Shown one piece after another: positions 1 through 16,441 of a DNA stretch of 64,000 nt (position 1 is the stretch's first letter; each line of letters opens with the position of its first letter). A model generated the notes under the pieces. It was not told where the DNA came from, searched no databases, and saw nothing but the letters and a program-made list of their open reading frames with translations. This DNA is from Rutidosis leptorrhynchoides (Eukaryota > Streptophyta > Magnoliopsida > Asterales > Asteraceae): the NCBI RefSeq assembly GCF_046630445.1, contig NC_092341.1:5830001-5894000 (forward strand). Reading direction: 5' to 3'. Position numbers and translations under genes: made by a program.

Positions 1-2613
1 GTATACATAAAATATTACGACGGAGTGCTGTCCGAGTGATTTCGAAATTGTTTTTCGAGTGGGATAGGATTAAGGAAATTATGGGTTATAGCTATGGAGG
101 TGATTGAGTATGGTTCATGGGTATGCTCGTGAGATCAATATAGTGTTTATCATTTCCGTTGCGTCTACGTACCTTTCCTGCAATATTGAATCTCAATATT
201 GATACGTGAGTACTCATAATTTAACTTTTACATACTAATAGTGTATCCCTGACTAGTGCTCGAGTATTTAGGATTATGCATGCTTGTACTTTTGATATTG
301 CCCTTAGACAGGTTAGGTTGAATGTTGAATTAGTTACACTTGCGGTTGAGATAAGGTATAAGATATGCATGTCCTTGGAAAGCTAGCGAAAAATTAAGAA
401 CTTTTCCTTTAGATATCGAATGGTTTCGATGAACGGATTAGAAGTTATAATCAATTGAATTTTCGATATTTTTATTAAAAATGATTATTATTATCGTCAT
501 TTTTATCGTCGTTCTAGTTTTATCTTATTATTATCATTATTATTATCTTTATCAATAAAAGGGATTTATCATTAAAAATTGTTATTTTTTTTATTATTAC
601 TATCGTTATTATCGTTAAAGTTATAATTAGTATTATTATTATTATCCAATTATTATTATTATTATTATTATTGGTATTATTATTATTATTATCATTATTA
701 ATATATATATATCATTATTTAAAAATGGTTATTGTTATTGTTATTATTATTATCACTATACTATCATTAAGATAATTATTAGTATTATCGTTAATAATGT
801 TATAGTAACTATCATTATTAATATTAGTGTAATTAAAACAAATATTTGTAACACCTAATTATTTTGATTACTATTATTATCATTATTATGAACACGATAT
901 AAAAGACGATTAAAAGCTATTAAACAAAACGATTAGGAAATAATGGGTAAGAGTATCATGATGAAATTAAAATATTATAAGATATTGATTTAGATAAAAT
1001 TATCATTCTTATTATTTTTATCATTACTATTATTATTAAAAGTATCGTTAGTATTAAAACTATCATTTTAACAAAAATTATCATTTTAATAGAAATGTCA
1101 TTGTTACTATAAAATATCATTATTATTATTATTATTTTAAATAGAATTATTATTTTAAAGATAATATTAAAAATTATCGTAAATATTAAAGTTATCATAA
1201 TTAGAATTATCGTTTTATCTAATGTCATCTTAGTAATTATAAATATTGATATTTTTATAATAATAATTATTATTACAAAATAATACAACTTTTACTTACT
1301 ATCATTATAGATATTATTTTATCAAATAAATATGTGATACAAACATATTTTACTATGTGTAATAACTTACTTTAATAATACCTATCATATTATCTTTATG
1401 ATATTAAATGAACCCTATAAATTTTATTACTTAATATATATAAAAGTATATTTTATTATATAAATTTAATATAAAATTTTATTTATTAGTAAATAAATTA
1501 TATTATTTACTCTAATAAATCTTTTAAAATATAAAACAACGATATTTAAACTATATATTAATCATGTATAGATTTTTGGAAATTATTTTGAGTCAAATTT
1601 ACTTTTGTTGACTTTTGCATATTAGTCTCGAGCATTAGGATTGTGGTACACTATGACTTGACCTAATTTGTTAGACAAATATTGACCAACACATAAATAT
1701 ATATAATTAATTTAGGTTCGTGAATCCGAGGCCAACCTTGCACTTTTCAATGACGTTATATGTATTTTTACTACGAAATACAGTATGGTGAGTTTCATTT
1801 GCTCCCTTTTTAAATGCTTTTGCAATATATATTTTTGGGACTGAGAATACATGCACTGCTTTTATAACTGCTTTACGAAATAGACACAAGTACTTAAAAC
1901 TACATTCTATGGTTGAATTATTAAACCGAATATGCCCCTTTTTAGTCTGGTAATCTAAGAATTAGGGAACAGACACCCTAATTGACGCGAATCCTAAAGA
2001 TAGATCTATTGGGCCTAACAAACCCCATCCAAAGTACCGGATGCTTTAGTACTTCGAAATTTATATCATGTCCGAAGGAGGATCCCGGAATGATAGGGGA
2101 TATTCTTATATGTATCTAGTTAATGTCGGTTACCAGGTGTTCACCATATGAATGATTATTTTTGTCTCTATGCATGGGACGTATATTTACGAGAACTGGA
2201 AATGAAATTCTTGTGGTCTATTAAAATGATGGAAATAAATGATTATGATAAACTAATGAACTCACCAACCTTTTGGTTGACACTTTAAAGCATGTTTATT
2301 CTCAGGTGTTAAAGAAATCTTCCGCTGTGCATTTGCTCATTTTAAAGATATTACTTGGAGTCTTTCATAGCATATTTTGAAGAACGTTGCATTCGAGTCA
2401 TTGAGTTCATCAAAGATTATTATTAAATCAATTTATAGTTGGATAGTGGATATTATGAAATGGTATGCATGCCTGTCAATTTTCGATGTAAAGAAAGATT
2501 GTCTTTTAAAAACGAATGCAATGTTTGTAAAATGTATCATATAGAGGTCAAATACCTCGCAATGTAATCAACTATTGTGAATCGTTTATAATGTATATGA
2601 ACGGGTCCTTTCA
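1..2613 (+). repeat. 5' LTR of element 1 (start outside window)
   Basis: Matches 8747-11359 at a constant offset of 8746 bases with only about five differences seen. Much of it (480-1560) is an AT-rich ATT/TTA-type simple-repeat field whose open frames have no protein-like content. The LTR ends at 2613 in CCTTTCA, two bases before the primer binding site. Confidence 0.92.
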
Positions 2614-2615
2614 GT

Positions 2616-2640
2616 TGGTATCAGAGTGGTGGTCTTAGCG
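2616..2640 (+). other. Primer binding site of element 1
   Basis: TGGTATCAGAGTGGTGGTC starts two bases after the LTR end. TGGTATCAGAG is complementary to the 3' end of plant initiator methionine tRNA, the usual primer in this group. Confidence 0.85.
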
Positions 2641-2952
2641 AACCAGGTCTGCATTAGTGTGTCTAACTGATAAGTCGATAGGATGCATTAGTGAGTCTGG
2701 ACTTCGGCCGTGTCTGCATGTCAAAAGTTTTGCTTATCATTTTGTGTCGAAAATTAATTACTTATCATCCTCAGGAATTTACCTGCTTATCATTTTTAGT
2801 CTAAGACACGTCTTGCTGCATTGATTGCATGAATAGTGTATAGACAAAAATTCATATCTTAGCATATCTGCTAAATCATATCTTATCGTATCTGTTACTT
2901 TAAACTTTGCCTGACATATCCCGCAAAGTCCTCCGTAATCTACGAAATCTTT

Positions 2953-2954
<2 letters not shown>

Positions 2955-3038
<84 letters not shown>
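2955..3038. repeat. (AT)n microsatellite
   Basis: Uninterrupted AT dinucleotide run of about 84 bases in the leader of element 1. A second, shorter run lies at 4076-4118. Confidence 0.97.
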
Positions 3039-3040
<2 letters not shown>

Positions 3041-3117
3041 TATGTAATTAGAATACCATCCGCTAGCCAAAATCATTTCATATCGAAAAAAAAAAATCCT
3101 TTATCCAATCGTACGAA

Positions 3118-3552
3118 ATGGAATTCGTCATCAGTTCAAGTCACTCAGATTCCGAAATGGAATCCCATTCAAGCTCCGAAAGCAGTGTGACCGGAATAGA
3201 TCAACCAATCAGTCATCACCTATTCTGGATGAATTGGGGATGGGTTCGTAGCCTCCTCAATCATTGGAGACAAGAAGAAGGTGATCCCTTCCATCCACCA
3301 CATTGCCCTCTTGACGAAGAACCTGAAGCACTTACCGGCGAACCTGTCCAAAACACCATGTTCTCGCTCATTTCCAGAGTATCTCGTCACGATTATATAT
3401 TACATCAAATTTTAGATTTTATTTATCCGCTCGTCCGAACTGACAATCACCCCGGTGTAATAGAAGAAGTCAGCGAGCTTCGCGCTCGGGTAGTGGCTTT
3501 GGAGAATATGGTGCAGAGATTACAAACACCAGCAGCAGCATCAGCAGCATAA
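3118..3552 (+). CDS. Short ORF carried by element 1
   Basis: A 144-residue open frame beginning 0.5 kb inside the left LTR, in the position where gag would start. The N-terminal third is rich in Ser, Asp and Glu. The middle has several Trp, His and Pro residues, and the end (about 118-138) reads like a short coiled coil. No zinc knuckle, protease or polymerase motif is present. A related Ser-rich, SESSVTG-containing sequence occurs on the opposite strand near 59.3-59.9 kb in the related element there, so the ORF is a family trait and not chance. Its function is unknown. It may be a leader protein or a gag-derived remnant. Confidence 0.5.
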   Translation: MEFVISSSHSDSEMESHSSSESSVTGIDQPISHHLFWMNWGWVRSLLNHWRQEEGDPFHPPHCPLDEEPEALTGEPVQNTMFSLISRVSRHDYILHQILDFIYPLVRTDNHPGVIEEVSELRARVVALENMVQRLQTPAAASAA

Positions 3553-4070
3553 CCAGTACCACCATCATCAACGCCAACAGTACCATTACCACCTCCAACC
3601 ACAACCGCGTCGTAAACCTCAACTTCACAATCTGTCCCACGAGCATCAACGTCATACACACCATAGATACCAAGGAGTACCAACAACAATAACTGACGAA
3701 GTATTAATTCATAACTTCATTGGAGAAACATTCTGCGGCGATTATGTAATCTCTAAAGTCTTAGAGATTATCTAATCTAGCCCTAACCATAAATCAGTTA
3801 AGCGAACCAAAAATGATAGAAGGAAGAGTAGAAACCCTGACAAAAATGGTGTGTGATTAACAAGCTAAACTTGCTTTACCAACAGCATCAGCAGTATCGT
3901 CAGAGTTACCAGCATCGTCAGTACAGTCAACATCCGAATCAACAACACCGATAACATCACAAACTCCGTCAGTTCAAGAATCACTGTGGACATCATTACG
4001 AATCAATAACGTGTATATTGTATCAACGAGTTATGAAGAATTAACTCATTCCTTCTCAAGAAATTATATG

Positions 4071-4120
<50 letters not shown>

Positions 4121-6723
4121 AAATAAATCTTTCCGTGCTAAACTATTGTGTGTGAATCTTAACTACTCGGTTAATTCATATTACAAATATGCAATAATGT
4201 ACGTCCTTCGGCCGCAACTTAACCAGCGTTAATTACAATCTCTGTCGCAATTCAACAAATTCCAATTCATAATAAATCAAGTATATATTTGATTTTACAC
4301 TTTCATCATCGATGTACCCGAAACTTTTCAGATAACATCATTCGTACTTTGCGAAATTCACAAGAATTGCACGAACCGAACATCATACATCAACAAATAA
4401 CGAAGTATTGATTCATAATTTCAATGTCATTAAAGAAATACTGCGTAAAAGTTATGTACTTTTTAAAGCCTTTAGGGATTATTAAATTCTAGTTTCAACC
4501 GTAAATCAAATGAGTTTAATTTAACATTAACTCATTAAATCTATGTTATATCTGAAGAAAATATACGTATATATATTTTCATAAAGACTGTAATAAAATT
4601 ATTTTGTACAAAATATTAATTGTGAATTTTTTTTTTTAACGGGTAGGTAATACCCGAGAGATATATAAATTCACAAATAATATATTACATTCTTCGAATC
4701 TGATTCAGCAAATTATCCATTATACTCCCTACTTTCACAACAATATACATTCTTTTATAGAAATCAAAACAACCATACTCATTCAAAATTTAATTACATA
4801 TTCTGATTTTGAAATCTCAAAATTCAACTCGAGATATGACCAAAATCATCACTCTTAGATCCTTACATCTTTCACAAGCTATATTTTGACTTCAAAACTG
4901 TATTAGAACATCAAATGTATGTTAACGATTACAATCTGTGTTCAAACCCTTCGAAAATTTCTGAAGACACTTCGAATGATGAGCAATCGAGATGATGATC
5001 CAACCACATGTTACCCACAGTTATGTACCCGAAAAACTCTTGAAACCAAAGTAAAAGTTTAAACAACGTATCCGCGTCAGATTCTTTGGCATTTATTAGA
5101 AAAAATAACTTTGCGACTCCTATTCAAAGTAGCCAGTTTTGTCACAGCTCCAGCAAGTCAACTTCGACTTTTCAGTCAGACTAACCTTATTTTAACCTTG
5201 AGATATACACCATCATTACCAGAGAACCTTTTACATTCCACCACATTATTAGCAGATGTACCAACAACTTCATTACCCTTTGACTTTAGCCTCTCCAAAA
5301 AGTCATTATAATTATTTATTGAAACCCCATCATTTACTCATTCGCATCTTGTAATGAGAATTGCCATACGAATCATTGGGAATTAGCAATCAGTATTTTG
5401 AAATCTCGCAGCATGTCTACGCCAACAGTTATATGTGTATATATAACGTCTATCTTCTGGACTTAATTTGAATGTGAAGTTTCTGAAAAACACTCCGAAC
5501 TAAGAATTGGTTCTCCGAAAATGGAAAAAATGCTGATGAAGCAGCAAAAACTAAAAACGACTTTAAACGGTAAAAGCTGAATGATAATGATGAAGTGTGC
5601 TGGCAAAGCGCAGAAAAAGAGAAGTTTTGGAACTGGAAAACGGATTGAGCAAAGTAGGAAGGAGGCTTTGGACAAGTTACAAAGACTGAACCTGACTTCA
5701 AAAGATCCAAATGATTCAGTACCTGCTGAAGTCATTAACGAATACCTTGCTCCTGACTCTAAACCCCTACGGACAATATTCTTCATCATCCTCTGATATT
5801 AGAAATTCTAAAATATCATCATATCTTTCATTATAAATATCCTCCGTATTTCTGAAGATATTTTCTTAATTTTTTTTATTTGAAATCATTTACCTCTTCG
5901 CACTATCTGTATTACATCATAAAAGAAACTATTTTAGTTTCTAAATTCTGAAACATTCAAGTTTAAAATAGGAATATTTTGAAGTAGTGTTGGGAACTGA
6001 AGCATGAATTAGTATAATATAATGACACTTGATCAACGTGATTATATTACAGTAAGTCATGCTGAGTTTCTAAATGGAACGTGATGATTCACAGATCATA
6101 ATATCATCATGTGCCATGTTATACGACTCTTGTATTCTATTTAACCTCTAAAATATCAAGAAAATATTTCTTGATGATTCGGCCTTTTCCAAGGTATTCT
6201 AGTAATCTGATAAGTCAAGATCGTGCCATCACAATTTCCTTCCTAGAACATTAACAATGTTCATTCTGAAAATCATATCTGTGAATTCTGGACCATTACA
6301 AGCGGTGCTTAATCGCAAGAAGAAGAAACAAAAGGACAAAACTCCGAAATAAAAATTGGGGTATAAATTGCAGCAAATAAAAGAGAGCATTAACTGTTAA
6401 TGATAATGATTATAGAAGACAGAAGCAGAGACTTTGAAATATAAGGGAACATATAAAGCCCAACGATAAACCAGAAATTATAAACCATATATATCGATGC
6501 ATATAGCAATATAAAGACACGGGAGAACTAGAAACACTATAAACCCAAAAGTATAGTAGAAGTAAATAGATTCTTCCGGCGGTAGATGAAAAAGAAGAAT
6601 GACCGATATGAAAGTTAGAAGTATATCGAGAATCAGAACTGGATGGAGCATATTGATGAATACTTTAAAATATGAGTTGAGGGGAAAAGAATAGAAGGTG
6701 ATGAAACATGACTAGGAATTTAG

Positions 6724-7312
6724 AAATCAACAGATTTAACTCACACAATGGCGGAATAAGTGAATCAAACCCTCTAGTGAATAGGTTAATTTTTTTATTA
6801 ATTTAGTCAAACCACAACTAAATCAAGTGTGATTAGATCAACACCTAGAGCTATTATTCACCACCTGGGTGATTTGGACTGAGAGAAAATTGGAGGAGCT
6901 CACTAGATCTGAGTGTGTGTAACAAATAAGAGGCTTAACCTAAAATGAAGAACATAAGACTTTATATACCCCTGATGTTGACTCACCCATACGATTCATT
7001 CATCACACGTACGAGTTGGCTTCATCAGCCGTACGGGTGATCACTCACTCGTGTCTTCTCATTTAGGTTGTAATTGTGACTTAGCTCAGCATCAACCGTG
7101 CGTATGAGCCTGTCAGCCGTACTAGTGAGGCTTCACTCGTACGTCTAACTAAGTCTAACATAGTCAAACATATAAATCTCGTTCCTGTAGTTCCTGTAAC
7201 CACATACAAACACGTATAGGATAATAAAGAGCAATCATGGTGGCATGTAAACTGTTGTACCTGCAATGGACGTGGGTAGATATCTAGGGACTTGCATAAA
7301 ATGCATCAACAG
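6724..7312. repeat. Possible foreign insert inside element 1
   Basis: This stretch is bounded by the short direct repeat ATCAACAGA (near 6725 and 7306). Its composition differs from the AT-rich interior around it, with several CGTACG-like words. It could be a solo LTR of another family or an ancient part of the element. The ends were not resolved to a clean target duplication. Confidence 0.25.
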
Positions 7313-7702
7313 AAGGTGTGAGTTGTAAGGAAACGAAGGAGGTGAATTTATAAGAAAATCTCCGACAGAACAATTAAAATGGACGATCGCATTTAAAGCG
7401 GATCCTAATTCCCTTGATTACCGGAGAGTCAAATCTTATTAAAGAAGATTTTCTTCAAATCCCTTGAAATCTGGGAATCAATCATATCTACATCAAATGA
7501 TAAGATGAATCTACACTTACTCATTTCACTCTTCTATGTTAGCTTCATTCGTACTCTTCATATAAATGGATTGTTTATCCAAATTATTCGCTGATGATAA
7601 AAATCTAATTTTTAGCCCGTATGCATCATGAAAACATACTTATTATCATTCACGACCTTTCCACTCAAATTTCGGGACGAAATTTCTTTAACGGGTAGGT
7701 AC

Positions 7703-10700
7703 TGTGACAACCCGAAAATTTCCAACCAAATTTAAACTTTAATCTTTATATGTTTCCGACACGATAAGCAATATTTGTTAAGTTAAATTTCAAGAATTTT
7801 AAACTATGTTCATACATTCATTCAACCTTAACCAATTTCCAACGATTCACGAACCATTAAACGAATATGATTATATATGTATATGTGTATATATATTATA
7901 ACTTGAAACGTAAACAAAATATTAGATTAAATACTTTATATGATTGTATCTGTTTCAAAATATTTATCAATGGAATTAGAAGATAAGATCAAATGATTGA
8001 ATTATCAGATATATTGAATTATGATTACAAGTCTCTGTTGAAAGGCCCACGTTGATTTGAGAAATCTTTCCATTTTAACAATATTCGAAAAATGGTAAAG
8101 TAATTTATAAATAAGAACAAATTGTCAATCATTGAGAACTAGACAAAGGATAGTGGAAGATTGAATCTCATAAAGACTCGATTGATCTATTTAGTTTCAA
8201 ACGTACAAAAACGTTTTCAGTTTAAAAAGAACTTTATTATTAAAACGTATATAACTTTTATAAATATCTAGAACTACTTTTGACAACTCATTACTTAACT
8301 AGTATGATAAAGATAACGATATTTATATTTTATTTTATATATATAATGATTTAAATTAATATTATATATATTTATACGCGTATTATACGTACATAGTTTT
8401 ATACTTTTACTATACTTAAACTTTACCTTTACTTTATTTTTACTTTACTTTAACTTTAATAATTCACTTTAATAATTCATACTTTAATAATTCACTTTAA
8501 TAATTCATACTTTAATAATTTACTTTAATAATTCATACTTTAATAATTCACTTTAATAATTCATACTTTAATAATTCACTTTAATAATTCATACTTTAAT
8601 AATTCACTTTAATAATTCAAAAATCTATTATAAATAGAATTCAATAGGTTTCATTATTTCATAGAAACTTGAAAATATTTTTCTCTAAACTCTCTCAATC
8701 GATTTACATATATATATTTACTCTGTATTATTTCAAGATATTATTAGTATACATAAAATATTACGACGGAGTGCTGTCCGAGTGATTTCGAAATTGTTTT
8801 TCGAGTGGGATAGGATTAAGGAAATTATGGGTTATAGCTATGGAGGTGATTGAGTATGGTTCATGGGTATGCTCGTGAGATCAATATAGTGTTTATCATT
8901 TCCGTTGCGTCTACGTACCTTTCCTGCAATATTGAATCTCAATATTGATACGTGAGTACTCATAATTTAACTTTTACATACTAATAGTGTATCCCTGACT
9001 AGTGCTCGAGTATTTAGGATTATGCATGCTTGTACTTTTGATATTGCCCTTAGACAGGTTAGGTTGAATGTTGAATTAGTTACACTTGCGGTTGAGATAA
9101 GGTATAAGATATGCATGTCCTTGGAAAGCTAGCGAAAAATTAAGAACTTTTCCTTTAGATATCGAATGGTTTCGATGAACGGATTAGAAGTTATAATCAA
9201 TTGAATTTTCGATATTTTTATTAAAAATGATTATTATTATCGTCGTTTTTATCGTCGTTCTAGTTTTATCTTATTATTATCATTATTATTATCTTTATCA
9301 ATAAAAGGGATTTATCATTAAAAATTATTATTTTTTTTATTATTACTATCGTTATTATCGTTAAAGTTATAATTAGTATTATTATTATTATCCAATTATT
9401 ATTATTATTATTATTATTGGTATTATTATTATTATTATCATTATTAATATATATATATCATTATTTAAAAATGGTTATTGTTATTGTTATTATTATTATT
9501 ACTATACTATCAATAAGATAATTATTAGTATTATCGTTAATAATGTTATAGTAACTATCATTATTAATATTAGTGTAATTAAAACAAATATTTGTAACAC
9601 CTAATTATTTTGATTACTATTATTATCATTATTATGAACACGATATAAAAGACGATTAAAAGCTATTAAACAAAACGATTAGGAAATAATGGGTAAGAGT
9701 ATCATGATGAAATTAAAATATTATAAGATATTGATTTAGATAAAATTATCATTCTTATTATTTTTATCATTACTATTATTATTAAAAGTATCGTTAGTAT
9801 TAAAACTATCATTTTAACAAAAATTATCATTTTAATAGAAATGTCATTGTTACTATAAAATATCATTATTATTATTATTATTTTAAATAGAATTATTATT
9901 TTAAAGATAATATTAAAAATTATCGTAAATATTAAAGTTATCATAATTAGAATTATCGTTTTATCTAATGTCATCTTAGTAATTATAAATATTGATATTT
10001 TTATAATAATAATTATTATTACAAAATAATACAACTTTTACTTACTATCATTATAGATATTATTTTATCAAATAAATATGTGATACAAACATATTTTACT
10101 ATGTGTAATAACTTACTTTAATAATACCTATCATATTATCTTTATGATATTAAATGAACCCTATAAATTTTATTACTTAATATATATAAAAGTATATTTT
10201 ATTATATAAATTTAATATAAAATTTTATTTATTAGTAAATAAATTATATTATTTACTCTAATAAATCTTTTAAAATATAAAACAACGATATTTAAACTAT
10301 ATATTAATCATGTATAGATTTTTGGAAATTATTTTGAGTCAAATTTACTTTTGTTGACTTTTGCATATTAGTCTCGAGCATTAGGATTGTTGTACACTAT
10401 GACTTGACCTAATTTGTTAGACAAATATTGACCAACACATAAATATATATAATTAATTTAGGTTCGTGAATCCGAGGCCAACCTTGCACTTTTCAATGAC
10501 GTTATATGTATTTTTACTACGAAATACAGTATGGTGAGTTTCATTTGCTCCCTTTTTAAATGCTTTTGCAATATATATTTTTGGGACTGAGAATACATGC
10601 ACTGCTTTTATAACTGCTTTACGAAATAGACACAAGTACTTAAAACTACATTCTATGGTTGAATTATTAAACCGAATATGCCCCTTTTTAGTCTGGTAAT

Positions 10701-11359
10701 CTAAGAATTAGGGAACAGACACCCTAATTGACGCGAATCCTAAAGATAGATCTATTGGGCCTAACAAACCCCATCCAAAGTACCGGATGCTTTAGTACTT
10801 CGAAATTTATATCATGTCCGAAGGAGGATCCCGGAATGATAGGGGATATTCTTATATGTATCTAGTTAATGTCGGTTACCAGGTGTTCACCATATGAATG
10901 ATTATTTTTGTCTCTATGCATGGGACGTATATTTACGAGAACTGGAAATGAAATTCTTGTGGTCTATTAAAATGATGGAAATAAATGATTATGATAAACT
11001 AATGAACTCACCAACCTTTTGGTTGACACTTTAAAGCATGTTTATTCTCAGGTGTTAAAGAAATCTTCCGCTGTGCATTTGCTCATTTTAAAGATATTAC
11101 TTGGAGTCTTTCATAGCATATTTTGAAGAACGTTGCATTCGAGTCATTGAGTTCATCAAAGATTATTATTAAATCAATTTATAGTTGGATAGTGGATATT
11201 ATGAAATGGTATGCATGCCTGTCAATTTTCGATGTAAAGAAAGATTGTCTTTTAAAAACGAATGCAATGTTTGTAAAATGTATCATATAGAGGTCAAATA
11301 CCTCGCAATGTAATCAACTATTGTGAATCGTTTATAATGTATATGAACGGGTCCTTTCA
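7703..11359 (+). repeat. 3' LTR of element 1
   Basis: Complete 3657-base LTR, TGTGACAACC to CCTTTCA. A conserved tail, CATATAGAGGTCAAATACC followed by TCGCAATG, lies about 70-80 bases before the end and is shared, with changes, by the LTRs at 29625, 39464, 52109 and 60327. Confidence 0.93.
8452..8619 (+). repeat. 28-bp minisatellite inside the 3' LTR of element 1
   Basis: Alternating 13- and 15-base units (CACTTTAATAATT and CATACTTTAATAATT) make a 28-base period repeated about six times in the upstream part of the LTR. The equivalent part of the other LTR is outside the window. Confidence 0.85.
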
Positions 11360-11360
11360 T

Positions 11361-12366
11361 AGATTTAGGGTTTTGGGTTTTGATTTTAGGGTTTAGAGTT
11401 TCGGTTTAGGGTTTAGATTCTAGGGTGTAGGGTTTTAGGTTTAGATTTAGGGTTTAGATTCTAGAGTTTATGGTTTATATTTTAGGGCTTAGGGTTTAGG
11501 TTTAGAGTTTTTAGGGGTTAGGTTAGGGTGTAGGGTTTAGAGTTTTGGTTTAGGGTTTAGATTTAGAGTATAGGGTTTATATTTTAGGGCTTAGGGTTTA
11601 GGGTTAGGGTTTAGAGTTTTCGGGATTTAGGTTAGCGTTCAGGCTTAAGGGTTAGATTTAGGGTTTAGGGTTTAGATTTACCGTTTAGAGTTTAGGTTTG
11701 GGTTTAGGGTTTAATTTTAGGGTGTAGGGTTTAGAGGTTAGGTTAAGGATTTAGATTTACCGTTTAGGGTTTAGGTTAGGGTTTAGGGTTTAGATTTAGA
11801 GTTTTGGGTTTAGATTTTAGGGCTTAGATTTTAGGTTTAGGGTTTTGGGTTTAGATTTAGGGTTTATATTTTAGGGTTTAGGGTTAGGGTTTAGAGTTTT
11901 TAGGGGTTAGGTTAGGTTAGGGTTTAGGGTGTAGGGTGTAGAGTTCAGGTTTATTGTTTTGGGTTTAGATTTTAGGGTTTAGAGTTTAGGTTTAGGGTTT
12001 AGATTCTAGGGTGTAGGGTGTTTGGTTTAGATTTGAATTTAGGGTTTAGGTTTAGGGTTTATATTTTAGGGATTAGGGTTAGGGTTTTAAAGGTTAGGTA
12101 ATCGATTAGAGTTTATGGTTTATGGTTTAGGATTTAGGTTAGGGTTTAGCGTTTAGATTTAGGGTTCAGGGTTTAGATTTTAGGGTTTAGGGTTTAGATT
12201 TTAGGGTTTAGATTCTAGGGCTTAGGGTTAGAGTTTAGATTTAGGGTTTAGAGTTTATGTTTAGGGTATAAGGTTTAGATTTTAGGGTTTAGGTTTAGGG
12301 TTTAGGGTTTAGATTAGGGTTTTGATTTTAAGGTTTAGATTTTAGGACTTAAGGTTTAGGGTATAA
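11361..12366 (+). repeat. Degenerate interstitial telomere-like repeat (TTTAGGG type)
   Basis: About 1 kb built from TTTAGGG, GTTTAGG, ATTTAGGG and TTTTAGGG variants in one orientation, starting directly after the 3' LTR of element 1. The units are too degenerate and too spaced for a functional chromosome end. It is best read as an internal telomere-derived or telomere-like minisatellite into which, or beside which, the retroelement inserted. Confidence 0.85.
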
Positions 12367-12369
12367 ATT

Positions 12370-13290
12370 TAGTTTTAAAAACAAACGATTTAATAGCTTT
12401 ACTAATACTACTTCTACTATTATTATAAGTTGTAGTATTTCATTATATTCTAAAAAATACTTCGTATTTTGCTTTGTATTCCTGAGATAATGAATGACGA
12501 TTTGGATATTTATCAGTAGTGGGTGTGATAATTAATCACTATAGCAACAAAGACTTAAAGGATATGTTCGTGTTTTTGTGGGTAAATCAGAACAAAGACG
12601 TTGCTTCTTATTTACGTTTATAAATATGTTTGTAACCCAAATGGGTTTGAAATATAACTTGATTTGCACTGGAATTATAAAACACACATGAAATGTCACC
12701 ATAATGAAGTGCTACTTGAAATATTCTTAAACAAATTATTTTAAACCTACTTGTGCGATGCTTTTATTACACCACTCGATTTAAATACATCGTTATTAGG
12801 ATTTTAATTTCTTAATTCTGAGAATTCGCCGGTATTAAACATACTGATATGTATGTTAATTTGTAGACATGATTGTCTAAATTGGAATACAAAGTGACAC
12901 AACTTAACAAGGAAATACAACTAAAAAATTAACTTTCTAAAGCAAATACTTTGTAACTATATATTTTATGTGATATATAAGTATATAACAAATATATGAC
13001 ATCGTGTATTTGATTATTGAGTTGTTATTAAGTCCGTTACTTTGATTTGACCATCATTTTTTTTTGCATTTGAACTTTCGAAATATTATATTGTTTATTT
13101 GTGTTATCATGATTAAAAATTATCTTATAATATCATTATATTTCATAAAACCCGCGAAACCGCTGATCTTTAACTAGTTTAATAAAATTCTTTGTTTCCC
13201 TTCAAAAAAAAAAAATTGTAGAATTGCTCTAAATAAAAAATCTTTTTATATTTGAAAAGGTTCCGAGAAGTTGGATACAAACCAAATTTA
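12370..13290. other. AT-rich intergenic stretch upstream of RBX1 copy A
   Basis: No supported gene, element end or RNA was seen. The last 150 bases resemble the region upstream of the second RBX1 copy and presumably hold its promoter. Confidence 0.5.
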
Positions 13291-13294
13291 GAAG

Positions 13295-13414
13295 ATGCCG
13301 AACTTCCCGGCATTAAAACCTCTAGGTATCTACCATATTTATAAATTACCGTGTTTCTCATTCAAACTCTGTTTTTTTAACCCTAGAATAAAGTTTGGCG
13401 GCGAATTTTGTTAA
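13295..13414 (+). CDS. Candidate upstream ORF of RBX1 copy A
   Basis: ATG at 13295 opens a 39-codon frame that ends at a TAA six bases before the RBX1 start codon. Its start (M-P-N-F-P-A-L-K-P) is echoed upstream of the second RBX1 copy (M-T-N-L-S-A-L-K-P at 25010, and M-S-N-L-S-A-L-K-Q at 24864). Whether it is in the transcript leader is unknown. Confidence 0.3.
   Translation: MPNFPALKPLGIYHIYKLPCFSFKLCFFNPRIKFGGEFC
13394..13405 (+). promoter_or_regulatory. GC-rich box before RBX1-A start (E2F-like)
   Basis: TTTGGCGGCGAA lies 16 bases before the ATG, preceded by a telo-box-like AACCCTAG at about 13379. The second copy has TTCGCCGGCGAA in the same place. E2F sites and telo-boxes are usual near plant cell-cycle genes. 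The assignment here is inference. Confidence 0.35.
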
Positions 13415-13420
13415 TCAACA

Positions 13421-16177
<2,757 letters not shown>

Positions 16178-16441
16178 GCATAAGCGTTGATACTGTTAAT
16201 GGCACACGCTTGTTAATTCTTGCACTGTCATGATTTACCCTTTCTTTTTTTTCTTTCTTGCTATTAAACTTTTGGATTTTTAAACTTTATGTCAATTATT
16301 AGTGGATAATATAAAACGGCATCACTTCATTCATGCTCTATAGATGATTGGTATATAATGCAATGACACAAATCTAAAGAAATCAGCTAATAACAATGTT
16401 AACTGTCTTTGTGCGCTACAAATTATTTTTTCATCATGCAT

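Larger units (their letters stand above)
1..11359 (+). mobile_element. Non-autonomous LTR retrotransposon (element 1), large LTRs, young
   Basis: Two long, almost identical direct repeats (1-2613 and 7703-11359) flank a 5.1 kb interior with a tRNA-type primer binding site just inside the left repeat. A purine-rich, GGTAGGTA-bearing stretch lies just before the right repeat. The right LTR begins TGTGACAACC and ends CCTTTCA, giving the usual TG...CA ends. The interior has no recognisable gag-pol, only one short ORF, so the element depends on another for movement. By eye about five differences separate the LTRs over 2613 compared bases, which under usual plant LTR rates means roughly 0.1 million years or less. 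The LTR end and primer site resemble those of the autonomous chromovirus at 29625-42715. The left end lies outside the window, so target duplications cannot be checked. Confidence 0.9.

Noticed and set aside
956-1288. 110-codon minus-strand frame (again at 9702-10034) of Ile, Met, Lys and Asn
   Set aside because: It is the translation of ATT/TTA-type simple repeat inside both LTRs of element 1.
11361-12366. A true telomere
   Set aside because: Units are too degenerate, and unique sequence and genes continue on the far side.
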